Shown piece by piece: positions 32,758 to 43,131 of a DNA stretch of 64,000 nt. The notes beneath the pieces are model-generated. The model was not told where the DNA came from, did not search any database, and was given only the letters and a program-made list of their open reading frames with translations. The stretch spans positions 62,001 through 126,000 of the forward strand of contig JAJEKV010000638.1 in NCBI GenBank assembly GCA_021234155.1. The letters run 5' to 3'. A program made the translations under genes and the position numbers. Every line of letters starts with the position of its first letter. Within the stretch, counting starts at the first letter, position 1. This stretch comes from Isoetes taiwanensis. Its lineage: Eukaryota; Streptophyta; Lycopodiopsida; Isoetales; Isoetaceae.

Positions 32758-34965
32758 TTTGAAATTGAGTGCATCTAAAAGGTTAGATAGACATATTATT
32801 CTATAGCACGTGAATCTATAGAACTATATATCACGGTAGTTATCTATAATGATAGCAAATGATGTGCCTTTTGTTTAAAAATCAAAAATGAGGAAAACAA
32901 AATAATACCTTTAAAAAAAGTGGACAGGTCCCATGTTTGTTATTGTTTGCACTATGATTGTTTTGACTTACGTTATATTCATTAGAGACAACAATCTTGA
33001 AGCCGGCACATTAAAGATTGTTTTTTCAATGTCATTGGCTTTGCATAAAGACATTAAAGGCCGGTAAAACACACGTAACATGTTAAAAGCCCGAATAAAG
33101 TAATGTTCAAAAAAACATGTAAATGAGTGCGAAGGAGCAAGCCATTGATAAGATGCATATATTTGTTTTATAAATGTTTCTTGAAGTGTCATATCGCCTT
33201 TGCAACTTGATTTTTAACCAATTGGCTTCATTTAATGGCAAGCGATTAATTTTAAGGGACATACTAACTAGAGAATCAGTGGATTACACATTTCGAAAAG
33301 ACTACCAAATTTTGAGAGAAACATCATGTACTACAAGATCATAAGTACTTTGCCATTCAAAAATGCATAAATTGCAAAATCCCATGAAAATGGAAAAACA
33401 CACAAGTTGTTTCGATGATACCTGTTCCTCCTTTCATTTGCATTTTTTTAACGTGCTTTTCATGCTTTTCCATTTGTGTTTTTTATTTCACATGCTTTTC
33501 TAACACATGGACAAACATTATTATACATGTCATTTGATTTTGGGACAATCTTAGACTTTCAAGAGCTTAAGCAAAATAAGTATTTGATGAGAATGCATTC
33601 TTGCGCACAATGACTTGGCGCCGAGAATAGAGCAATAGGCACTAATGTACAAATGCACAACTATAGTTTGAAATTGAGTGCATCCTAAAGGTTAGATGAA
33701 CATATTGTATTCTATAGCACGTGAATCCTATAACGTAGAGGCGTAGTTATCTATCGATGGCAGCAAATGATGTGCCTTTTGTTTAAAAATCAAAACGCGG
33801 AAAACAAAATAATACCTTTAAAAAAAAAAGTGGACAAGAATTATGTTTGTTATTGTTTGCAATCTATGATTGTTTTGATATCGCTATCTAGGAGCAACAA
33901 TCTTGAAGCCGTACCATTAAAGATTTTTTTTTCAATGTCAATTCTTAATAAAGACATTAAAGGCGAGTAAAACACACGCAATAACATGTTAAAGCTGAAT
34001 AAGTAATGTTCTAAAACATGTAAATGAGTGTTAGCGAAGCAAACCATTGATAAGACGTTATATTTGTTTGTATAAATGTTTCTTAGAAGTGTCAAGTTTT
34101 ACAACTTTGATTTTTTAACCAATTGGCTTCATTTAATGGCAAGCCCGCGATTAATTTAAAGGACATACTAACTTAGAGAATTGGATTATACATTTACGAG
34201 AAAGACTACCATTGGGCTTAGAAGAAACATCATGTACTACAGATCACAAGTACCTTGCCATGCAAAAATGCATAATAAAATCCCATGAAAATGTTTCGAT
34301 GATAATTGTTCCTCCTTTCTACTTGCATTTTTAACGGGTTTTCATGCTTTTCATTTTGTGTTTTTATTTTCACATGCTTTTCTAACACAAGACAAACAAT
34401 AAAGCTCGTTTAGATAATGATTTGATTTTGGGACAATCTTAGACTTTCAAGAGCTTTAAGTAGCTAAGTGACGGTGAGAATAAGTATCAATGACTTAGCC
34501 GGTAAATAGAGCAAATAGGCACTAATGTACAATGCAATAAATGGCTAGCGAATGCATCCAAAGGCTAAGCCGATAGACGAGCAGTAACGTGAATGGTAGA
34601 ACTATATCATCAGGAGAGTTTAGTTATCTATAATGAGTAGCAGTTCATGCTCTTTGTTTAAAATCGAATGGTGTTAAATAATACCTTTAAAAAGTAATAA
34701 GAATTATGGGTTTGTTATTGTTTGCATCTATGATTGTTTCACGGCATTGCCGAGGAGCAAATAATCTTGAAGCCGCACCATTAAAGATTGTTTTTTTTTC
34801 TCACCGTCAGCCATGTTATGGTCAAAGCGCCGAGTAAAAACACATGTAAAGCTCAATAAGCGCTGCCCAAAACAAATACAAATGAAGAAACCATTGATAG
34901 GACGTACAGGTTTGTTTGTATAAATGTTTCTAGAAGTGCCGGGCGCATCAACTTGGATTTTTAAA
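32758..34965. repeat. tandem repeat, unit about 0.9 kb, 2.4 copies
   Basis: Copy 1 starts TTTGAAATTGAGTGCATC at 32758, and copy 2 starts with the same string at 33667 (period 909). A third, more diverged partial copy begins near 34535 and fades after about 34965. Shared anchors are ATAATACCTTTAAAAA, TAAAACACACG, CCAATTGGCTTCATTTAATG and CTTAGACTTTCAAGAGCTT. Copies 1 and 2 differ by scattered small indels. No coding capacity is shared between copies, so this is a non-coding satellite-like duplication. Confidence 0.82.
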
Positions 34966-35617
34966 CTAAAAGCCCAAATCACAAATAGTAATAGTATCGA
35001 TGGGTTCCGCTTGGAATTTCGCCATTGGTGAATTGACATAAAGCTGGGATGTGTTAATAAGGGTCTTTGAACCAAAGATGTCATGTGGATCACTTAGTTG
35101 TTTTAGATTTTGGATTCTCCTTCCATTTTAAACCAGAACCTATGATAATTTATGAGATACCTTTCGCATTATACTTCCTAAAATTGTGGCACATTGCTAT
35201 CTTTCATTACATGTCGCTTTTATATTAGTTTTGGACAACAATACTTAAAGAACTTCTCAACCATTGGACAAATTCATGCATTAGTCAATTGAAGAATTCT
35301 AGCACTTAAACCAAATAGAGCTCCAATTTAAAAAATAGGAAAGAAATGGTCACTTAGATATTTTTCATCTTATTCATCTTTATATGTATACATTACTATG
35401 GATATCAATGCTTAAGAACTTCTTTCAACTATTGACAAAAACTTGGCACAATCATTATTGATAAATGGGTATTCATTAATCAATTCAAATTTTAATGTAT
35501 GTATTAGAGTCTAGGATATTAGCCCGGCAAAATAATGCTTGTTTTAGTCTGCAATTTGAGAATTTTCATAAATTCACAACTCCCGGGGAAGCATTAGATA
35601 CGACATAAGGGTTCCTA
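34966..35617. other. no gene seen; upstream region of the HAD gene
   Basis: AT-rich DNA before the first HAD exon. The sequence GGCACATTGCTATC and similar phrases carry no recognised signal. Promoter elements could lie here, but none is distinctive. Confidence 0.35.
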
Positions 35618-38298
35618 ATGGCCATGGCACTCACGAATTCGGGGCAAACCGTGGCTCACGAAGCTCGTCTCCATCCACCTGTCCCGGCGATACGCCCCAG
35701 CCTTCCTGTCTCGAGGTTCGCTTTCTTCTTTTTCGACTTCCATCACAATGTAGGATAATATTGACCATTTTCTTATTTGTTTGTAAGCAGAAAGAAAATT
35801 TGAATTGTTCGACATTGATGGTGTACTACTAAAAGGCGACACACCTCTAGCAGGAGCCCACGAAGCTTTGGAAAAAACTTTTACATCCGGAGCTTGTGGC
35901 AAGGTTAGGATTCAATGGAATGAAGCACAAGTCGTATAAGATGAATTTGGGCATAAGGCATGTCTTCAGCAGTTCCTCTTAAAATTTAGGTCTTTATGCT
36001 TGAAAGCGTTCCATTTAAAGGATGCGGTAATCTCACTGGTTGACTAACCTTGATTGCTGGGCGAAGCAGTAATGGATGCCAAACCTGTGACAGTTTAGAG
36101 TAGCTCCTGTCCGAGTTAAGGTTTAAAGAAAAGCAGCTAATATTTTGTTCCTTGTGTCCGAAGCCAAGGGGCCCTCCCAATAAAAGTGAATTTTACATAT
36201 TGATATCAGGAAGACAATATCCGGCAAATGGAAGGCAAAAGATGCAATGCTAGTTAAGCGGCAGAGTGATGGAGATGAAAACAAACTAGCACATGGATGA
36301 GAAATGCCAATAAATGTACAAATCTTCAGTGATGAGCTTTAAGCCACTTCCATAGAATGGAGAATTACTTCGTATACATTTTTAAGAACTCAAAGCTATC
36401 TGATTGCATTTAGGTTGCAATTTAATTCATAGGGTAACCAGAGTCGAGCCCAATTGCATTTACTATGAGTTTGAAATAACAGTAGCTACGCGAAAAGCTA
36501 AAGGCATTTGCTAATGTATTATCTATATGCTGCCTGGCAAAGTATGAGTATCATGTACCCTTTGTTGTCCGGTATATGTATATATAGGAGAAGGTTATTG
36601 TTGTTTATCAAACTGATGAGTAAAATTGTTGCCCATGGCCCATATGTATATATAAAACGTTGTTAAGCTTATCAACCGATGTAAAATAAATTTATTTATT
36701 TATTATTTATTATCATGAAGGTCTGTGATTCTGTACTGGAATGTCAGAAGCATGTTAAAAACCGATCTGATCTTTTTTCAAACGAAATACGTGTATTCAT
36801 TTACTAAAATAAGGCCTCTGATGCTAATCTATATTTACCATTTATCTATGTTTGAAGAAAATCTGTGTTATCTTTATTTTTAGATTGTGTACTTTTAAAA
36901 ACTATACCCTTTTTTTATCTTTTGACAAACGGTATGGAGGTTTTGCAGCAATTTTTTTTTTTCCCCAATAAACTCTTTCTTTCCTTCTTTTTTCCCCCAA
37001 AATGTGGAAGTTTTTCCTAGAATTTACAGAGCTATAAAGAGTATTATTTGATGAATTTGTGTCATTTTATTTTGTGAGGAGATAGCATTCTAGTTGCTTT
37101 CAAACTAGATGCACCATATATTTCAAACTAAGGTCAGCTAAGAGATTTGCAGTTCATGATATGATTACTGCATATCAAGCTCTGAGGGGCATGGTAATGA
37201 AACTAGCCAATCCCGTGGTCCTAATATGTGATATTCATGCTTATGTACCGCGCAACAGTTGCTCATCAATCATAATGACCGCAATATCAAACGCCAATAC
37301 CTTGCGTAAACTTTTGCCCCAACAAAACATGTGGAGAGATTGCCAATGAGCTTAGGGTATATTTCTGGATGATGAGATTGTTATTGTAAATAGTGTTGAA
37401 TCTCTAGGCCACTCCAGCATGTAATGGTACATAACTTTCAACATATTGTCAATTAATGTGCTCGGGAATTTGTGTGAGTAACGGAGTCAAAAAGCATCTC
37501 AACTCCAGCAAATTACAGGGTGTAAATCTTTCATTCCATCAGGTTATTAGCTGGGCTATATTCACATATGCTTATTCCATCTATCAATAGCATCATAGCA
37601 TTTGTATGCAAAAGGTATTAGTTTAAGTATATCTCCTGGTGGTGAAGTAAATGTTTTAACCGTGTCATTCCACATGCTTTCACCTTTGAAAGAGTTCTTG
37701 GTGTATTCAGCAAAAAACTGAATCTTCTGTCTCAAAAAAGAGTGATCATGCTCCTTTTTTTGATGTTTTTTTTATTTCCTTTGATATTTAATGGTGCCCT
37801 TGGCATATTGCATTACTGGCCACGACACTATAGACTGGATAAAGAGAAAATTCGAATCTTTCCTCAATGTATTGCTGTAGTGCCGGGCAAGTTAAGTTGT
37901 GACATTGAAACATAAGCAGTATATTAGATTCTTTTAGCATGTAGACAACTGTAAATACTTCTTCATGGACAAAAACATATATCCTTACCTAAATAGCTCT
38001 GTAGGTCTGTGGTTCTAGACCTTAAAATGTCTGCATTATGTCTGCGTTGTTTATTTTATATTTCTTTGGTGGAATCAATGTCCTTTCCTAAACTAGTGGC
38101 TATATTTTCTATGCTGCAATATGAAAAATTTCCTTCAAAAGCCATCATAAGCTATGTCCCACTGTCTGGAACTTGTAATGTGTTTGGCGAATTATGTTAC
38201 CGACAGCATTGTTCTCCTTATGTGTGAACTTAGTTTTGCTGTTTTTTTTACAGGTTATCTTAGGTCATTCTCCGTTTCAACATTTAGTGGCCAGTCAG
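35618..38298 (+). CDS. HAD-superfamily hydrolase, HDHD5/CECR5-like (partial, with introns and a frameshift)
   Basis: This family of HAD phosphatase-like proteins has a conserved plant member whose substrate is not firmly known. Possible exon 1 (35618-35715) starts at an ATG and ends at a GT. Exon 2 (35791-35905) encodes FELFDIDGVLLKGDTPLAGA, with the catalytic DxD of HAD motif I intact (Asp codons at 35811 and 35817), then HEALEKTFTSG, and ends at GT. Exon 3 (about 37466-37542) reads CVSNGVKKHLNSSKLQGVN, matching the family's F.TNGGG...ELS..LGV. Exon 4 (38254-38298) is exactly 15 codons, VILGHSPFQHLVASQ, between AG and GT, matching the QVIQGHSPFR.LV block. Exons 3 and 4 join in phase. Exon 1 does not join exon 2 in phase, and exon 3 appears to have lost bases in its NGGG motif. 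The C-terminal half was not found downstream. Confidence 0.72.
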
Positions 38299-38639
38299 GT
38301 TAGTCTTCTACTACTAAAGACAGGCACTTTTCTTGAAAATAAGTCATTCACTTTCAGCTCTATGTTAGTGCCGGAAATTTTCAAATTCCTTTCAGTATGC
38401 TATGCTGCTCTGTATGCCTGATCTCTGGGCCATTGATCTGGTAGGGTGCAGAATGCTTGTTTAATTCCAAAATTGGAGTGCCATCTTGAATCTAATCTTA
38501 ACCATTGATGTGGTTTTGACCAGCAAGTTAGTAGTGAGATAAGGGGAGCAACTTTATATTCCTTACTAATCAAATCTATACTGCACATGAACAGGTTCAG
38601 TGAACAAATCTGTTATGAAGAGGAATCATAGTCATGCCC
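38299..38639. other. presumed intron or remnant after HAD exon 4
   Basis: GTTAGT follows exon 4, so an intron should start here. No later exon of the family was recognised before the GC-rich block. Confidence 0.35.
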
Positions 38640-41200
38640 GCAACTGGCCTTATGTCGCAACTAGGTTTAATCTTAAAGGAGCATTTACCTGCACTTCAAA
38701 GTCTAAATTTAAGTTTCTGGAGCGTTTTTCTTGACTTTAGATTTCTGTCTATAATATACCGGCAACCGCTCTTTTGCTCAAAGTTTTAAAAGCCTCCCGC
38801 CTGTAAATGCTGGCACGTAGAAACGCCGCCGATTGGCGAACCGTTTGAGTGCCGCAGCACGGCGCGTCGCATAAAGCCATGTTCCGCAGTCCCCGTTAAT
38901 TGGTTTCAGTCCTCTGGCAGCCTGGTATTTGCGCCATTTTGGCAACGTATTCCGTCCACGTACCGCGAGGATAAACCGCGGCTTATCGCAGCGAAGTCGC
39001 TCGCAGCGGCCAAAGCCAGCGTTTAGCGCACGCGCCGAATTCGGCGGAATGATTATGGGCACGCATCTTACCGGCAGCCGGTGTGCGTGTTCGAGCCCCA
39101 CGATGTCGTGCCCGCGGTTAGTGGAAGCGACGCCCACGTTTAAACAAGTGGTTTCAGCATTTACCAGCCTCACCGCCAAATGCGGTCGTCACTTCACCTG
39201 TATGTCTCACCAAAGCAATCGAATTGTTCCTTGCACGCGCTTCAAAGCGGCGGCTTAACGGCATTCCCGTTGAGCATAAACTGAAGTAAAGCATGGTGAA
39301 AGAATCTTCGATTTCAAATCGGAAGCGGAGTCCTGTCCTGAGAATTAAGCGCAGCGTGATATACCGGTTAGTACCAACCCCGCAACAGATGGGAGAAAAT
39401 TTTACGGATGAGAGCTGGGTTAAACCTGCAACGGTTTAGAATCGGTGTTCCTCTCGCGTTCGTCCTGTTTGTGTCAATCATCAGCTTCAGCGCGACGCCA
39501 GTCCGTGTTCTCGTACCCAGCCGCATTCCGCGTCCCAGCATACCGGTGGGGGGACGGTAATGAATACAAAACGCCTGGTTACTACCGTTAAAATTCATAT
39601 TCTTAGGGGAAACCTACGTTGAAACGGTTGGAAACGCCGTATCGCCCAGCGTCTCGGCCTGCCGTGCTTTATGGTTCCCGTTTGGGTGAAATGGTGCCCA
39701 GTGGCGTCACGCCTGCCGCCAACGCAACGCATGCGCAGCGGCCCATCAGGCCGCCGCTTCGCAGGGCGCGTATCTGGCGAAGGCGGGGTGGTGAACCGCC
39801 GAAAATTGAACCAAACCTGTTTTTCGAGAGCGATTTCGCCCGCTGGCCCCGTGCCGGCGAGCCTTCAGTCATCGCGTCAGCACGTATGGGCGGTGAATTT
39901 CAGTTGAAGCCGCATGCGGCCTGATAGCACGTCGCATGCCCGCCACGCGCCAGCTACTGGGTACCGAGTCGTCCACCGCCGCCGCACTGCAGCGTTTCGC
40001 AGTCGTATTTCGTGTTTTTCGGTACCTTCCGTCGCCTGGAAATCCCGCAGCCAGCCAGCTGTATGAGAGCCCGTAGCCCCTTGCGTAAGTGGCGAAGTTT
40101 CAAAGCCAGATCCGCGCCCCTTCTGCTTCTTTTGCTCAGCTTCTTCTGCTTCTTCCCCTGCCCGAATCGCGCACCCCGTGGCTCCGGCCGTTTCCGCGCA
40201 CCGGTTAGATCGGTAGCTTCCGGTTTCCCGCTACATCCCGCGCAGCGCGACGCCGGAGAGATTGAGCCTGGCTTCGTATGAAATTGTAACACCGGCCGAG
40301 TCGGATCCGTGTGCGCCATCTCTCCCATCGAGGGTCCGCACCGCCGCACCAAAGTTAGTAGCCGATTTGTAGAATCAAAGTGCACCCGATGCGAAAGCTT
40401 TTCCTGGGGGTTGATCCTAGGGCAAGACTCAGCATCTGTCGCCTGGGCTGAAATGCTCGCCTCTCAAATGCTTTGGTCCATCCCAGTTCTCGGTGGGCAC
40501 CCCAGTTCCTAAAGCGGGTGACCCTGGGACCTTGCATCACCTCTGTGTTTCCTTCTCTGACGGTGGGCGATTTGAGGAATCTGTGTTGCTCTTCGCGACA
40601 AGAAGCATACCCGACCTCCCGCTTGCGCCTGACGGTCAGACCGGTTAAATTCCGTGGCTACTTCGGCCGCGGATTTGCTCGGCCCTGGCCCGGCAATGTT
40701 CTAAGCGTTTTCTGCCAAAGACTGCGAATGCAAAAGGCAGGCGGGGAAATGGTGAAACCGTGGCTGGAGTTTCATCGGGCTGTGCACTCCCCTGACCTGG
40801 CCGGAGCAGAGCAGTCGCAGCCCTTTTGAACCGGATTTTAAAAAAAGTGGCCGTGGCCAGAGGTGTTGGTCATTTAAAGGAGTTCCGTTTTGGGTTTCAA
40901 GTCTTTGGAATGGCTCAATGGAAAAGTTCCTGGCTTTGGTGCAGATTTTTCCGTCCAGTTGTAGCGGTTTGGAGTAGTCGGCGTCGAATCGTGAGCCAAA
41001 TCATCGCAGCGGTGTGGTCGATAATGGTCACACTGGGATGAACCGTAGCCGATGATCGTCCGAATCCGGAAGTACGGGAAGGTCGGCTGCACCCGTGAAA
41101 GCCAACTACTTGAAAGAGGCGGCCGAGGCAACCCGCGCCTGACGGATTTCAGTCATCGATTTCAGCCAGTCCATCCTGCGGTCAGGTCGGCCTCACGCTT
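38640..41200. other. GC-rich block of foreign-looking composition, no coherent gene
   Basis: Base composition changes near 38640-38770 from AT-rich plant-like DNA to GC-rich, CpG-rich sequence, and falls back after about 41200. Open frames on both strands overlap each other, for example minus 38778-39179 and plus 38929-39258, or minus 39954-40385 and plus 40012-40281. This is what high GC alone produces. Some phrases look bacterial in codon style, such as Ala-rich runs at about 39690-39770, but none belongs to a protein I recognise. It could be transferred bacterial DNA, contamination in an assembly, a GC-rich repeat or an artefact. Confidence 0.4.
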
Positions 41201-41955
41201 CAGAGCTGGATAAGGAATAAGTTTGCAGTGAAAGAAAGAAGCGGCAGTAGCCTGTTTCGGCAGCATTCCCCGAAGCACCGCCTGGTTTATCATTGTCTTG
41301 AATTTTGACCAAGATTCGTGACGCCAAGCCTGAAGGCCGATAAGCGAAAGCGTCCCATGGAGCGTCTGTTGTTTATGCGAATTCCACAAAGCGATGCTTC
41401 ATTCCAGCCTACCCGACGCGAAGTTCATAAGGAATATGACAGAAAGCGTTCAAATTTTGCCATAAAGAATTATGTCCAGCACGCGAGTACTGTACCCATG
41501 CCTGAAGATTGTTTCATGAGCATCCTCCTTCTCTCCCTTCACGAAAGTAAGCCATTGTCGACGAAAACAGCGACTTTGAGGTTAAAATGCCTTCACGTTA
41601 CAGGAAGTGGAATGTAGTTAAGTAGTTCCTGAATAGTTATTCCGGCTGTTGCGCAAATTTGGAGCCTGTGAAACCAGTAGGTTTGAGCGGTCGTAATGGA
41701 TTGAGATGAATGTTCGAGCTTCCTACTAATTTATAAGATCGATACTTTTACCACTCATTCACAACAATACACCAGATACCTATCGAAACCATATGATTCC
41801 ACCTGGTTGGTCCATGATGAGATAAGGATCAAAGCCTCAATTGTCAAAATCTGACTGCCTCAAATGATTCCAGCGGTCTGCCTTGAATGTCAGTTTGAAG
41901 TTTAACCGAAACCCTGCGGTGATTCCATCTTCTGCCTGAAACAGAGCAGAATGGA
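41201..41955. other. no recognised gene
   Basis: Composition returns to average. The plus-strand frame at 41318-41617 is open but has no motif. Confidence 0.35.
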
Positions 41956-42540
41956 GTGAATGGCGATTCGCTCAGTAGAGCAAAATTGAGCGTCGCGCTG
42001 TTCCCGACTCAGAAACCACAGAGTGAGAATTGGGACCATGTTACGAGCAAACATGGTTTGCTCTTTCGTCTGCTGCTGGCTACAGGCCTGGCATTGCAAT
42101 TTATTCTTGAATCTGCACAACACGAGAGGAATGCGCGCCAGGAACGCTCTGCACTAAAGTCATGGGTGTCATGGACGTATCTCTGGTTAAGCCTGCCTGG
42201 GCAGGTAGCCCAATCCCCAGGGGATGTTTGTCCTCCGCACACCCTTGCCAGTTTCCTCGCCATGCACATCATTAGAGATGTTGAGTATTGTCATACTGCA
42301 TATACAGCAATGACTCCTTGCATGCTGGAGTCCGTCTATTGCTTGACTATATATGCCAAAGGTCTAATGCTTCATTACGGCATTTTGCCACCTAAGAGCT
42401 TAAGCTTCATGCTAGTTATAGGTTACCTAACAAAAAAGCAAAGACACTTTCAAACCACAGAAAGAGTGCCACCTATTGATGACCATGGGAGACCCAGGGT
42501 CTATGTGGGGAGATACGGAATTATGAGCTGCAGGGGATGA
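41956..42540 (+). CDS. unidentified 194-codon open frame
   Basis: This frame, with ATG at 41956, is almost as long as the longest in the window. The N-terminal part has LLFRLLLATGLALQFIL at about 42058-42108, a possible membrane helix. The C-terminal part reads VPPIDDHGRPRVYVGRYG. It ends at a TGA at 42538 and an AATAAA lies 40 bases later. I recognise no family. A 73-codon and an 87-codon minus-strand frame overlap it, so a chance opening remains likely. Confidence 0.25.
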   Translation: MNGDSLSRAKLSVALFPTQKPQSENWDHVTSKHGLLFRLLLATGLALQFILESAQHERNARQERSALKSWVSWTYLWLSLPGQVAQSPGDVCPPHTLASFLAMHIIRDVEYCHTAYTAMTPCMLESVYCLTIYAKGLMLHYGILPPKSLSFMLVIGYLTKKQRHFQTTERVPPIDDHGRPRVYVGRYGIMSCRG

Positions 42541-42991
42541 AAGCTTCCAAGAAGCTAAAACTATAACTGTAAAGAATCAATAAAAATCAATGGAATCAAT
42601 GGGAACAGCATTTCATTGTTTTTTCTCCTATCCCATCTTTCCTTCTTGTAAAAGGAATTCTTATGCTTCTGTTTTGTTGCTCATTTTATTTTCCTAGATC
42701 TGCTATAGTGTATTTTCCTAGATCTGCTTAGTAAATAGTCCTTTTAATATCATGAAGTTTTCTTTTTCAGAGCTGCCGCATATTCCCAATTCTGTTTTGG
42801 CCTCATCATCTTTTTATTTTGGGGCTACTTAGGTCTGCTGTTTTATTTTTGAGGATGCTTTACTTTTTCTGAGCAAGTCATGAATGAATGAGGATGTACA
42901 TTTCTGGTCATAATATATGCCGAAGCTGCTATAAGATTGTTGGATGTCTGAAGAGACAATGCTATTTCCTTATCATGGAATAGGCAGTAAA

Positions 42992-43131
42992 GATGGAGTG
43001 CTCTTTGACGAGTTCAAATCACAGAAAGAGCATTTCTTTTCTATCCTCTCGACTAAGATATTTAGGCCCTCCAAGCTCATCGCAACCAGCGACACCGAAC
43101 TGCCTCCCGAAGAACCTCACCTTATTTGGAA
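42992..43131 (+). CDS. exon-like open segment, family unknown
   Basis: The segment follows an AG (GGAATAG) and ends at AAG then GTCAGT, so it has acceptor and donor candidates. The frame reads GVLFDEFKSQKEHFFSILST, then KLIATSDTELPPEEPHLIWK. The mixture of charged and aromatic residues looks like real protein, but I cannot name it. It may be one internal exon of a gene whose other exons are too short or too damaged to see. Confidence 0.3.

Noticed and set aside
39690-39790. Ala-rich phrase resembling part of bacterial oxidoreductases
   Set aside because: Only a short phrase in a changed frame, with no cofactor-binding motif nearby. Not enough to name a gene.
39954-40385. 143-codon minus-strand frame in the GC-rich block
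   Set aside because: Overlapped on the other strand by frames of similar quality. No recognised motif, low-complexity basic composition.
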